This document shows positions 43,208 to 51,333 of a DNA stretch of 64,000 bases, in pieces. Numbering within the stretch: the stretch's first letter is position 1; the number at the start of each line of letters is the position of its first letter. The position numbers and the translations under genes were made by a program. Where the stretch lies: assembly GCF_017832975.1 (NCBI RefSeq), contig NZ_JAFIBI010000001.1, forward strand, positions 3,782,001 through 3,846,000, given 5' to 3'. This stretch comes from Arthrobacter sp. PvP023. Lineage in GTDB: Bacteria > Actinomycetota > Actinomycetes > Actinomycetales > Micrococcaceae. The notes under the pieces were generated by a model. It ran no database searches, was not told where the DNA came from, and worked only from the letters and a program-made list of their open reading frames with translations.

Positions 43208-43840
43208 TTACCAGAGCTCGTAGTTCTCCCTGCTGATCATGAAGCCGTGCCCCGTCCGCAGATGCGCGCAGGTCATGGCAACCGGCGCCCGTTCGCACAC
43301 CATGTTGCCCAGCCGCACGGTCTGGCCGTCCTGGATCCACGGCCCCGGGAACGCCGGCCCCGCCACTTCCTCCGCCTCCATGGGCGACGTTCCGTTGCCG
43401 CACAGCCCGTACTGGGCCCCGCCATCGAGCGTTACCACCGCGTATCCGCCAAAGTACTCACTGAGCCCCGTGCACTGGCCCTTGATGTCGCCCGGCCGGG
43501 GCGCAACGTCCGTGAGCAGGTGGCAGGCAGCCCCGTCCGCGTCGATGGAGCACTGCATGTCCTTGCTGGCCGACTGCACCACCACTGGCAGCGGTGCCGC
43601 CCACGGCTGCGCGTTCACCTTGGGCAGGAGCTGTTCGGCCCGGTTCAGGGGCCTGGGGTTCAGGGGACGGGGGTTCAGGGGACGGTCGCCGCCGGCTTCC
43701 GGGACGGCTGTCTCCCCGCTCATCCTCAGCGCCCCCACCGCGGGCGCCTTTTCGGCCGGCACGGCCACGCTGCAGCCGGCGGTTAGCAGAAGCACGACGG
43801 CGGCCACAAAGGTTCGGAGGGTCACGGTTACAGGGCGCAT
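43208..43840 (-). CDS. Secreted lipoprotein of unknown function
   Basis: A 210-residue lipoprotein; the signal peptide ends in LLTAGCSV (Cys near residue 23). A tandem PLNPRPLNPRPLN repeat is followed by a globular region with six or so cysteines, including VQSASKDMQCSIDADGAACH and QYGLCGNG, plus an RLGNMVCERAP block. Conserved cysteines suggest disulphides in an extracellular domain. I do not recognise the family. It lies upstream of, and on the same strand as, the DUF6350 gene. Confidence 0.68.
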   Translation of the reverse strand: MRPVTVTLRTFVAAVVLLLTAGCSVAVPAEKAPAVGALRMSGETAVPEAGGDRPLNPRPLNPRPLNRAEQLLPKVNAQPWAAPLPVVVQSASKDMQCSIDADGAACHLLTDVAPRPGDIKGQCTGLSEYFGGYAVVTLDGGAQYGLCGNGTSPMEAEEVAGPAFPGPWIQDGQTVRLGNMVCERAPVAMTCAHLRTGHGFMISRENYELW

Positions 43841-43875
43841 GGTGGTGTCAGTTCACCAGACAGTGGCGGTTCTGT

Positions 43876-43911
43876 CGCTGGGCAGAAGTCCCCATCTCCC
43901 AGCGCTTTTTT
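43876..43911 (+). terminator. Intrinsic-terminator-like hairpin upstream of the DUF4383 gene
   Basis: CGCTGGG / CCCAGCG with a 15-base loop followed by CTTTTTT. It points toward the plus-strand gene at 43966 although no plus-strand gene precedes it, so it may end a small RNA or antisense transcript, or attenuate a long leader. Confidence 0.45.
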
Positions 43912-43965
43912 CGTTACTCGGCCGTAAAATTGGATTGTCCGCAATCAGTGGTTGGAGGCAGAAAA

Positions 43966-44427
43966 ATGACTACCGCATCCCCACATGCACATGGTGTTCA
44001 CTTTGGACGTACGGATGTCCAGAACGTCGGCATGGGTGTAGGTATTGTCCTGATGTTGGTGGGTGTCCTGGGGTTCATCCCGGGCATTACCCAGCAGTAC
44101 GGCGAACTAAGGTTCCTTGGGCCTGATTCGCACGCCATGTTCCTTGGCCTGTTCCAGACGTCCATGCTGCTGAACATCGTGCAGCTGGTCATCGGTGCTA
44201 CAGGCTGGGTAATGTCCCGTAATGGAATGGGCGCCCGGAACTTCCTTATGGGCTTTGGCTTGCTGTACATCGTCCTCAGCATCTTCGGGCTCATTGTCGG
44301 AGTAGGTTCGGCGGCCAATTTCCTGTCGCTGAACACTTTGGATAACTGGACCCACATGGTGCTGGGTGTGCTGATGATTGGCGCCGGCTGGATCCTCTCG
44401 AGGCATCTGGCCGAGGACCGCAGGTAA
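43966..44427 (+). CDS. DUF4383-family membrane protein
   Basis: A 153-residue protein with four membrane spans, matching DUF4383 in layout: FIPGITQQYGELRFLGPDSH outside, LFQTSMLLNIVQLVIGATGW, then a short polar loop and two further spans ending WTHMVLGVLMIGAGW. ATG 43966 follows TTGGAGGC. TAAAAT at 43925-43930 is a possible -10 box. Function unknown; the family occurs in many actinobacteria near stress and envelope genes. Confidence 0.75.
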   Translation: MTTASPHAHGVHFGRTDVQNVGMGVGIVLMLVGVLGFIPGITQQYGELRFLGPDSHAMFLGLFQTSMLLNIVQLVIGATGWVMSRNGMGARNFLMGFGLLYIVLSIFGLIVGVGSAANFLSLNTLDNWTHMVLGVLMIGAGWILSRHLAEDRR

Positions 44428-44504
44428 CCCGGATCGCGTAGCCGGGACATAAGGAGCCGCTCATGAGGAAAGCTTCATAGCAATCTGAATGTTTTAACCA
44501 CCGG

Positions 44505-44552
44505 TTGGTGCAGTTGCCCTGCGTAGATGCAGGCGGCTGCACCAGCTTTTTG
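44505..44552 (+). terminator. Terminator after the DUF4383 gene
   Basis: GTTGGTGCAG / CTGCACCAGC arms around an inner CTGC-GCAG stem, followed by TTTTTGCTTT. It lies about 80 bases past the stop. The other bases between 44428 and 44600 hold nothing else recognisable. Confidence 0.75.
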
Positions 44553-44625
44553 CTTTAAGGGCCGACGCCGGGCGGGGGCCGGGGCGGCGCATCGCGTCTC
44601 CAGAACCGCCGAAATCTTCATTCCT

Positions 44626-44703
44626 GTGAAAATTTTTACTTTAATCAAGGCAAAACCATTGACTGGCTGAAAATCTTCACTATAGTTGTGTGAGTTAGCT
44701 CAC
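44626..44703 (+). promoter_or_regulatory. Promoter and operators of the XRE-cupin regulator
   Basis: TTGACT (44659-44664), a 16-base spacer and TATAGT (44681-44686) form a good promoter. Two near-palindromes, GTGAAAATTTTTAC (44626-44639) and CTGAAAATCTTCAC (44667-44680), are 41 bases apart; the second fills the -35/-10 spacer. A third dyad, GTGAGTTAGCTCAC (44690-44703), covers the likely start site. The region is AT-rich for this genome. Autoregulation by the XRE protein is likely. Confidence 0.6.
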
Positions 44704-44720
44704 CAACGAAGGATGCGGCA

Positions 44721-45320
44721 ATGACCACCGAGACTCCCGCCCCGCCGGCCACCAGCGAACTTCTGGCGACTGTCGGAAACAAGGTGCGCACCATGCGCAA
44801 GGCTAAGGGCATGACCCTCGCCCGGCTCTCGGACATCACCGGCCTCAGCCAGGCGATCGTCAGCCAGATCGAACGCGGCCTGGCCAACCCTTCCTTCACC
44901 ACGCTGGCACAGCTGGCTCACGGATTGGACGTCCCCGTAGGGAGGTTCTTCATTGGCCAGGATGAATCCAAATCCCCCGTCGTTCGAAAATCCGATCGGC
45001 GCAACCTGAAAAACGTCACCCGCGAGTCGGTAGGGGAAGCCGTTCACGAACTGCTGACCCCGAATCGTGACGGAAACATCGAAGCGCAGTGGATCAGCAC
45101 GCCCCCGGGGCATGACACGAGCGGAACACCCTTCACCCACAGCGGTGAGGAGTTCTGCTACATCATCTCGGGCCGCAAGGACGTCTTCCTGGACGGCGTC
45201 TGCTACAGCCTTGAGGAGGGCGACTCGATCACCTACTCCTCAGAGATCCCGCACTGGTACAAGAACAGCTACGAAGAGGTATGCGTAGCCATCTGGGTCA
45301 ACGCACCACACGCGTGGTAA
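44721..45320 (+). CDS. XRE-family regulator with cupin sensor domain
   Basis: A 199-residue regulator. The helix-turn-helix (about residues 20-75) includes LSDITGLSQAIVSQIERGLA; the cupin domain (about 115-195) has HSGEEFCYIISGRKDVFLDG and YSSEIPHWYKN with plausible ligand or metal residues. PuuR/HipB-like regulators of this form control catabolism of amines, acids or sugars by binding the substrate in the cupin. It is codirectional with and just upstream of the nine-gene operon, so it most likely controls it. Confidence 0.88.
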   Translation: MTTETPAPPATSELLATVGNKVRTMRKAKGMTLARLSDITGLSQAIVSQIERGLANPSFTTLAQLAHGLDVPVGRFFIGQDESKSPVVRKSDRRNLKNVTRESVGEAVHELLTPNRDGNIEAQWISTPPGHDTSGTPFTHSGEEFCYIISGRKDVFLDGVCYSLEEGDSITYSSEIPHWYKNSYEEVCVAIWVNAPHAW

Positions 45321-45402
45321 CCCTGCCGACCCCAACCGGCACCAGCGTTTTCCCCTAACTGTCCGGACACACTCCGTGGCCGCAGACACTCCTTGCATCG
45401 TT

Positions 45403-45437
45403 CGCATCAAACGCCTGTTCCAACAGGCGTCGATGCG
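45403..45437. promoter_or_regulatory. Long dyad between the regulator and the MFS gene
   Basis: CGCATC-aa-ACGCCTGTTccAACAGGCGT-c-GATGCG forms a stem with 15 paired bases and a two-base centre. A second short hairpin, ACGCCC/GGGCGT, follows near 45450. With no T-run this is more likely an operator or mRNA processing site than a terminator. Confidence 0.5.
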
Positions 45438-45483
45438 TCATACCCTCCCACGCCCTCAGGGGCGTCAGCGTAAGGACATTTCC

Positions 45484-46833
45484 ATGCTCGAAACACAAAC
45501 GACGGACCCCCGAGGGACGGACAACGTTGTCCCGTCTCCACGCACCAGCCACTCATCCCCCACCCGCTCAAACGAAAAATTCACTCCCGAAGTCCGCAAG
45601 GGCCTGCTGGGCCTTGGCCTCGGCAACGCCCTGGAATGGTACGACTGGATGGTCTTCGGCCTCCTCTCGGCCTTCATCGGCCCCAACTTCTTCCCCAACA
45701 CCGATCCGCTCTCCGCCACTCTGAACGCGCTGGCCGTGTTCGCCGTCGGCTTCGCCTTCCGTCCGCTGGGCGGAATCCTGCTCGGCACCCTGGCGGACAG
45801 GGTGGGCCGACGCCGCGTCATGCTGCTGTCCATCATGCTGATGGCAGGCACCACGCTCATCATCGCCATCACGCCCAGTTACCAGCAGATCGGCGCCTGG
45901 GCCGGCATCATCCTGCTGGTCTGCCGTGTCCTGCAGGGCATCTCCACCGGCATCGAAGCCCCGCTCTCCACCTCGCATGCCGTGGAACTGGCCCCCGAAG
46001 GCCGCGAAGGCTACGTGGCCGGCATCATGTCCTTCTACGTGAACATCGGCATCCTGCTGGCCTCGCTCATCAGCTTCCTCTGCAGCCTTACCCTGGGCGG
46101 GGCCGTGATGAGTGACTGGGGATGGCGTGTACCGTTCATCATCGGAGCCCTCTTCGGCTTCGTGGTCCTGTACCTGCGCCGTTCGCTGCCGGAAACACTC
46201 AAGGCCGAGGAAATGGCCACCAACACTCCCCGCGCCGTCTGGTCCGGAGTCCGCAAGCATTGGCTCTCCGTCCTGGCCATCATCTTCGTGGTGGGCGCAG
46301 CCCAGGCCTACAACTACGCCTGGAACGTGGGCCTGCCCAGCGCGGCCCGCAGCGGATTCAAGGAAGATCCCACCGCAGTCTTCGCCCTCACCACCATCCT
46401 GGGCGTCATCCTGGTGGCCGGCAGCTGGATCATCGGCAAGCTTGCCGACGGCAAGGCCATGTCCCGCTGGTTCCTGATCACCCGCATCCTGGCCATCCCC
46501 TCCGTGTTCCTCATGCTGATGTACGTCCAGCCCGGCATCGGCGGCTTCGCGGCCGTCCTTCTCGGCGGCTCCATCGTCCTGGTGCTGAACATGACCCTCT
46601 ACAACGTGGTCAGCTCGTCCCTGATGCCCAAGAACATCCGCGGCACCGGCGTGGCCCTGGGCTACGGCATCGGCGTGGCACTCTTCGGCGGCACCGCCTC
46701 CTACCTGCTGGTCTGGCTGCAGTCCCTGAACCTCAGCTGGATCTTCCCGGTCTACGTGGCCGTCCTCTCCATCCTCAGTATCGTCTTCTACCTCGCCGCA
46801 CGCCGCAGCAACGGCCTGTTCGTCGGAAAGTAA
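45484..46833 (+). CDS. MFS transporter of the metabolite:H+ symporter (MHS) type
   Basis: A 449-residue carrier, first gene of the unknown catabolic operon. Signature elements are GNALEWYDWMVFGLLSAFIG at span 1 (the LEWYD motif of MHS/ShiA/KgtP carriers), FAFRPLGGILLGTLADRVGRRR (loop 2-3) and RVLQGISTGIEAPLS. Such carriers import organic acids such as shikimate, 2-oxoglutarate, citrate or betaine-like compounds. ATG 45484 follows GTAAGGAC; the open frame continues upstream to 45376 but through a palindromic region. Confidence 0.87.
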   Translation: MLETQTTDPRGTDNVVPSPRTSHSSPTRSNEKFTPEVRKGLLGLGLGNALEWYDWMVFGLLSAFIGPNFFPNTDPLSATLNALAVFAVGFAFRPLGGILLGTLADRVGRRRVMLLSIMLMAGTTLIIAITPSYQQIGAWAGIILLVCRVLQGISTGIEAPLSTSHAVELAPEGREGYVAGIMSFYVNIGILLASLISFLCSLTLGGAVMSDWGWRVPFIIGALFGFVVLYLRRSLPETLKAEEMATNTPRAVWSGVRKHWLSVLAIIFVVGAAQAYNYAWNVGLPSAARSGFKEDPTAVFALTTILGVILVAGSWIIGKLADGKAMSRWFLITRILAIPSVFLMLMYVQPGIGGFAAVLLGGSIVLVLNMTLYNVVSSSLMPKNIRGTGVALGYGIGVALFGGTASYLLVWLQSLNLSWIFPVYVAVLSILSIVFYLAARRSNGLFVGK

Positions 46834-46842
46834 GGATCCCCC

Positions 46843-48225
46843 ATGAACTCCTCCACAACATTCAGCTCCCTGGAACTCGCCACCACGACGGCGGATCTCA
46901 CCGCCCCGGTCATCTCCCGCTCCAACGTCCTCGTGGTGGGCGGCGGCCCCGCAGGTGTGGCCGCCGCCGTCACCGCCGCCCGCTCCGGCGCCAAAGTCAC
47001 CCTGCTGGAACGCTACTCATCACTGGGCGGCCTGGCCTCCGGCGGCATGGTCCTGGTGCTGGACGACATGATCAACGGCCAGGAAATCACGGTCACGGGC
47101 ATCGTGTCCGAATACGTGGAGCGGCTGCAGAAGCTGGGCCTGGCCGTCGTCCCGCCGGCCGATGACCGCAAGACCTCCGAGGAACTCTGGAACAAATGGG
47201 GCCGCTACGGCACCTTCGACTTCCACTCCCACACCAGCCCCAAGCCCATCTGCTACGCCGCGGCCTTCGACCCGGACGGCTGGAAGCGCGTCTCCAACGA
47301 CCTCGTCCGCGAGGCCGGCGTGGACCTCCGCCTACACTCCTGGTTCTCCCGCCCCATTGTGGACAACGGCGTGATCAAGGGCGTCATCTGCGAAACGAAA
47401 CTGGGCCCGCAGGCGTTCATGGCGGACGTCGTCATCGACACCACCGGCGACATCGACGTCGCCTCCCGGGCCGGCGCCAGCTACGCCAAGGACAACTACC
47501 TCACCACGCTCGTCTTCCGCCTGGGCAACGTGAACACGGAGGCGGCCGAGGCCTTCGAGCAGGCCAACCCGAAGGAGGCCCGCGCCATCAACCGCAAGAT
47601 CAAGCGTCTCCTCGGCGGCGCCTGGGAACTGTGGTGGCTCAAGACCCCCATCGACGGCGTGGTCTGGTGCAACGCCCCGCACATGACCGGCTTCGACGGC
47701 ACGGACCCGGCAGACATGACCGCCGCCGAGTTCGCCGCCCGCGACCGGATCTCCGAGGCCGTGGACTACGTCCGCGCCAACCTGCCCGGCTTCGAAAACT
47801 GCTACATGCTGGACGTCGCCTCCCAGATGGGCGTCCGCCAGACCCGCCTGCTGCAGGGCGAGTACGTCATGACCAAGGACGACGTCACGCAGCGCCGCCA
47901 CTTCGCCGACACCGTGGCCCGCGGCCGCGACTACTACTACCCCTACCGCTCGCTGCTGCCCAAGGAAGTGGACCAGCTCCTGGTGGCCGGCCGGCACTAC
48001 TCCGCCACCCCGGAAGCCCAGAAGATGTCCCGCGAGATCCCGCCCTGCATGGCCATGGGCCAGGCCGTCGGCGTCGCCGCAGCCCTCGCCGTCGAGAACG
48101 GCCTCCTGGTCCGGGACGTCTCCGCCCTGGACATCCAGCAGGGCATGCGCCGGCACGGCGCCGACCCGGGCGACGTCCCGTCGTCGAACGCCACCGTAGA
48201 CGCCGATGCGGCGGTTCCGGCATGA
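46843..48225 (+). CDS. FAD-dependent oxidoreductase (FAD_oxidored family)
   Basis: A 460-residue flavoprotein with the dinucleotide motif VLVVGGGPAGVAAAVTAARS (about 24-43) and LLERYSSLGGLASGGMVL, and a C-terminal VDQLLVAGRHYSATPEAQ block closing the FAD site. Members of this group act as dehydrogenases on hydroxylated or unsaturated acids, often passing electrons to ferredoxin. A ferredoxin closes this same operon. It overlaps the next gene by ATGA. The physiological substrate is unknown. Confidence 0.85.
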   Translation: MNSSTTFSSLELATTTADLTAPVISRSNVLVVGGGPAGVAAAVTAARSGAKVTLLERYSSLGGLASGGMVLVLDDMINGQEITVTGIVSEYVERLQKLGLAVVPPADDRKTSEELWNKWGRYGTFDFHSHTSPKPICYAAAFDPDGWKRVSNDLVREAGVDLRLHSWFSRPIVDNGVIKGVICETKLGPQAFMADVVIDTTGDIDVASRAGASYAKDNYLTTLVFRLGNVNTEAAEAFEQANPKEARAINRKIKRLLGGAWELWWLKTPIDGVVWCNAPHMTGFDGTDPADMTAAEFAARDRISEAVDYVRANLPGFENCYMLDVASQMGVRQTRLLQGEYVMTKDDVTQRRHFADTVARGRDYYYPYRSLLPKEVDQLLVAGRHYSATPEAQKMSREIPPCMAMGQAVGVAAALAVENGLLVRDVSALDIQQGMRRHGADPGDVPSSNATVDADAAVPA

Positions 48226-49481
48226 GCACATTGACGTTGGAATCGACAGAGCCGGAACGCACGACGGCGGCGCCCGCCGCCGCGGCGGAACCCACCGCCA
48301 CTCCGCTGCCGCTGGACGGCATCAAGATCGTGGACTTCACCCAGGTGTTCATGGGCCCGTCCTGCACCCAGCTGCTGGGCGACTATGGAGCAGACATCAT
48401 CAAGGTGGAACGGCCCGGCGCCGGCGACATCTCGCGCAACTCGTTCCCGGACAAGGACGGCCAGGACAACCCGATCTTCCTGTCCATCAACCGGAACAAG
48501 CGGAGCGTCTCCATCGATACGCGCACTGAGGAAGGCCGAAACGTCCTGCACGCCATCATGGCGGACGCGGATGTGGTGGTCAGCAACTTCCGCTCCGGCG
48601 TGATGGAGCGGATGGGCTTCGGCTACGAGGAACTCAAGGCCGAGAATCCGGGCATCATCTGGGCGTCGGGCACCGGCTTCGGCCCCGTGGGCCCGTACTC
48701 GCACAAGGGCGGCCAGGACGCGATCGCGCAAGCCTATTCGGGTGTGATGTGGCGGCGGGAATCGGACGACCAGAAGCCGTCCATCTACCCCACCACGCTC
48801 TGCGACTACATCACCGGCATGCACCTGATGCAGGGCATCCTGCTGGCGCTGCGCACCCGGGAAACGTCCGGCGCGGGCCAGAAGGTGGAGGTGACCATGT
48901 ACGACTCCATGCTGCACCTGCAGATGCAGGAGGCGTGCATGCAGCTGAACCGCGGCTACGAGGTCAACTGGGGCGCCATGCCGCTCAGCGGCGTGTTCGA
49001 AACCACCGACGGCGCCGTGTGCATGGTGGGCGGCTTCACCCCGGACCCGCTGGCCCGCATCTCCGAAGCGCTGGGGCTGGACGAGGACCTCACCCGGCGG
49101 CCCGAGTTCGCCAACCTGGAGCAGCAGTTCCAGCACAAGCCGGCGCTGCAGGCCATCTTCCGCGAGCGCATCGCCACCAACACCACTGAGTATTGGACCG
49201 GCAGGCTGGAAGACCAGGGGCTGCTCAACGCCCCGGTCCACACCCTGGAGCAGGCCCTGGCCGATGCCCAGACGGAGGCCAACGGCATGATCGTGGAGGC
49301 CGAACACCCCGGCGTCGGCACGGTGCGCATGCTCAACGCGCCGATCCGGCTCTCCGCCACCCCGCCCACCGTCCGCCGCGTGGCGCCGCGGCTCGGCGAG
49401 CACAACGTGGAGGTCCTGCTGGAGAACGGCTTCGATGCGGAAACCATCGAACGCCTGCAGCAGCTGGGGGTCCTGCGGTGA
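48222..49481 (+). CDS. Class III (CaiB/BaiF) CoA-transferase
   Basis: A 419-residue CoA-transferase: LDGIKIVDFTQVFMGPSCTQ at about residue 30, GADIIKVERPGAGD, then the catalytic Asp in GGQDAIAQAYSG (near 168) and CDYITGMHLMQGILLAL. It transfers CoA between carboxylic acids, activating the pathway acid for the next enzyme. ATG 48222 overlaps the upstream stop, and its own stop overlaps the next start, so translation is coupled through three genes. Confidence 0.92.
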   Translation: MSTLTLESTEPERTTAAPAAAAEPTATPLPLDGIKIVDFTQVFMGPSCTQLLGDYGADIIKVERPGAGDISRNSFPDKDGQDNPIFLSINRNKRSVSIDTRTEEGRNVLHAIMADADVVVSNFRSGVMERMGFGYEELKAENPGIIWASGTGFGPVGPYSHKGGQDAIAQAYSGVMWRRESDDQKPSIYPTTLCDYITGMHLMQGILLALRTRETSGAGQKVEVTMYDSMLHLQMQEACMQLNRGYEVNWGAMPLSGVFETTDGAVCMVGGFTPDPLARISEALGLDEDLTRRPEFANLEQQFQHKPALQAIFRERIATNTTEYWTGRLEDQGLLNAPVHTLEQALADAQTEANGMIVEAEHPGVGTVRMLNAPIRLSATPPTVRRVAPRLGEHNVEVLLENGFDAETIERLQQLGVLR

Positions 49482-50299
49482 CGGCTGTCGCAGAGGCCAC
49501 CGCAGTCCCGAACACAGTGGACCAGGTCACCCTGACCATCGAGAACCACGTCGCCACCGTGGTGATCGACCGGCAGCACGTGCTCAACGCCGTCGACGGC
49601 ACTGCCCAGGCCCGGCTCAACGAAATCTGGGACCAGCTCGAGGCCGACTCCGACGTCCGCGCCGTGGTGGTCACCGGCGCAGGCACCCGGGCATTCTGCG
49701 TCGGGGCGGACATGTCCGCCTCCGCCGTGGACAAGACCGGCCTGGAGTATTGGGCCGGCCTGGACCCCAACGGCTTCGGCGGCCTCAGCCTGCGCACGTC
49801 GCTGGACATCCCGGTGATCGCCCGGGTCAACGGCTACGCGCTGGGCGGCGGCATGGAGATCGTGCTCGGCGCCGACATCGTGGTGGCGTCGGAGAACGCC
49901 AGATTCGGCCTGACGGAACCGCGCGTGGGGCGTTTGGCGCTCGACGGCGGCATCCACCAGCTGGTGCGCCGCATCCCCTACACGCAGGCGATGGGAATGC
50001 TGCTCACCGGACGGAAGGCGGACGCCGCGGAAATGCAGTCCATGGGACTGGTCAACGAGGTGGTCCCGGCAGACGAGCTCGACGCCGCAGTGCAGCGCTG
50101 GGTGGACCAGATCCTCGCCTGCGCCCCCACCTCCGTCCGGGCCGTGAAGCAGATGGTCACGCAAACCGGGCACCTCACCGCCACGGAGGCCCGCGGGCTC
50201 CGGCTGCCGGCCCTCATGGCCGCGCTGGACAGCGAGGACTCGGCCGAAGGTGTGCGCGCCTTCCAGGAAAAGCGGCCGCCGGTCTGGCCCGGCCGCTGA
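49478..50299 (+). CDS. Enoyl-CoA hydratase/isomerase (crotonase family)
   Basis: A 273-residue crotonase. Oxyanion-hole segments GAGTRAFCVGADMS and VNGYALGGGMEIVLGAD are present, and both hydratase glutamates can be placed (GGGMEI and LTEPRVG), so hydratase activity is expected. GTG 49478 overlaps the CoA-transferase stop (GTGA). It would hydrate the acyl-CoA made by the CoA-transferase. Isomerase or hydrolase variants of the fold cannot be excluded. Confidence 0.9.
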   Translation: MTAVAEATAVPNTVDQVTLTIENHVATVVIDRQHVLNAVDGTAQARLNEIWDQLEADSDVRAVVVTGAGTRAFCVGADMSASAVDKTGLEYWAGLDPNGFGGLSLRTSLDIPVIARVNGYALGGGMEIVLGADIVVASENARFGLTEPRVGRLALDGGIHQLVRRIPYTQAMGMLLTGRKADAAEMQSMGLVNEVVPADELDAAVQRWVDQILACAPTSVRAVKQMVTQTGHLTATEARGLRLPALMAALDSEDSAEGVRAFQEKRPPVWPGR

Positions 50300-50337
50300 T
50301 GCAGAACGAGATGCAGAACGAACAAAAGGAGAACCCG

Positions 50338-51333
50338 ATGCAGGACGCACCCTCAATGGACAGCTCGGCACGCGAGTCGCTGTCACCGGGCGTCTGGGGC
50401 GTTGTTGCCACACCCTTCCAGGGCAGCACCCTGGATGTTGACCTGGACAGCCTCTCCGGGCTGGTGGAACACTACGAAGCCATCGGCGCCACGGGGCTGA
50501 CCGTCCTGGGTGTGTTCGGCGAAGCGGCCGCACTGACCGCTGAGGAGCGGCGCCAGGTGCTCGAGATCGCCGTCGAATGCACGGACCTGCCACTGGTTGT
50601 GGGCATCACCGCACTGGCAACCAGGCCCGCCATCGACGAAATCACGGCTGCCCAGGCTGTGGCCGGCGAGCGCCTTGCGGCCGTGATGGTACAGGCCAAC
50701 TCGCCCCGGCCGGAGGTGGTGATCGCCCACCTGGACGCCATCCACCGGGCCACCGGCGCCAAGGTGGTGCTGCAGGACTACCCGCTGGCCAGCGGCGTCA
50801 GCATCAGCACCACGGCCCTCGTGTCAGTGGTGACGTGGTGCAGCTTCGTGGTCGCGGTGAAGGCGGAAGCACCGCCCACCAGCGTTGCCATCGCGGACCT
50901 TACGGCCGCCGTCGGAGTGTCCGTGTTCGGCGGACTGGGCGGGCAGGGCCTGCTGGACGAACTCATGGCCGGCGCGGCGGGAGCCATGACCGGATTCTCC
51001 TATCCCGAGGCACTGATCGCCTGCGTCCGGGCGTGGCAGCGCGACGGCTATGAAGCCGCACGCGACCAGCTGCTGCCGTACCTGCCGCTGATCAATTTCG
51101 AGCAGCAGGCCAAAATCGCGCTGGCCGTCCGCAAAGAGTGCCTGCGGAAGCGCGGCCTCATCACGGATTCCGGCGTCCGGGCTCCGGCCGCGGCATTCCC
51201 GGAGAAGCTGCGCTACAGCATGCTCACCCATCTGCGGGAGGCAGCTGCCGCGCTGGAATCCCCGGCTGGCCCGGCTCAAGCCAACGCCGCACCGCATATT
51301 GCCACCAGCCACACCTCTGTAGGGAGCTTCTGA
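50338..51333 (+). CDS. Dihydrodipicolinate synthase-family lyase
   Basis: A 331-residue class I aldolase/dehydratase-type enzyme of the DapA/N-acetylneuraminate lyase family. Schiff-base Lys175 is in FVVAVKAEAPP, the active-site Tyr148 in VLQDYPLASG, and GVFGEAAALTAEER matches the GTTGE..TL..EE block. It is unlikely to be biosynthetic DapA because of the divergent motifs and context; retro-aldol cleavage of a keto acid is more likely. ATG 50338 follows AAGGAG; ATGs at 50299 and 50311 are weaker. It has an 80-residue C-terminal extension. Confidence 0.85.
   Translation: MQDAPSMDSSARESLSPGVWGVVATPFQGSTLDVDLDSLSGLVEHYEAIGATGLTVLGVFGEAAALTAEERRQVLEIAVECTDLPLVVGITALATRPAIDEITAAQAVAGERLAAVMVQANSPRPEVVIAHLDAIHRATGAKVVLQDYPLASGVSISTTALVSVVTWCSFVVAVKAEAPPTSVAIADLTAAVGVSVFGGLGGQGLLDELMAGAAGAMTGFSYPEALIACVRAWQRDGYEAARDQLLPYLPLINFEQQAKIALAVRKECLRKRGLITDSGVRAPAAAFPEKLRYSMLTHLREAAAALESPAGPAQANAAPHIATSHTSVGSF

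Noticed and set aside
49435..50337. N-terminal extension of the DapA-like gene through the crotonase gene
   Set aside because: The extra part is Arg/Gly/Pro-rich with no domain; AAGGAG and ATG 50338 mark the true start.
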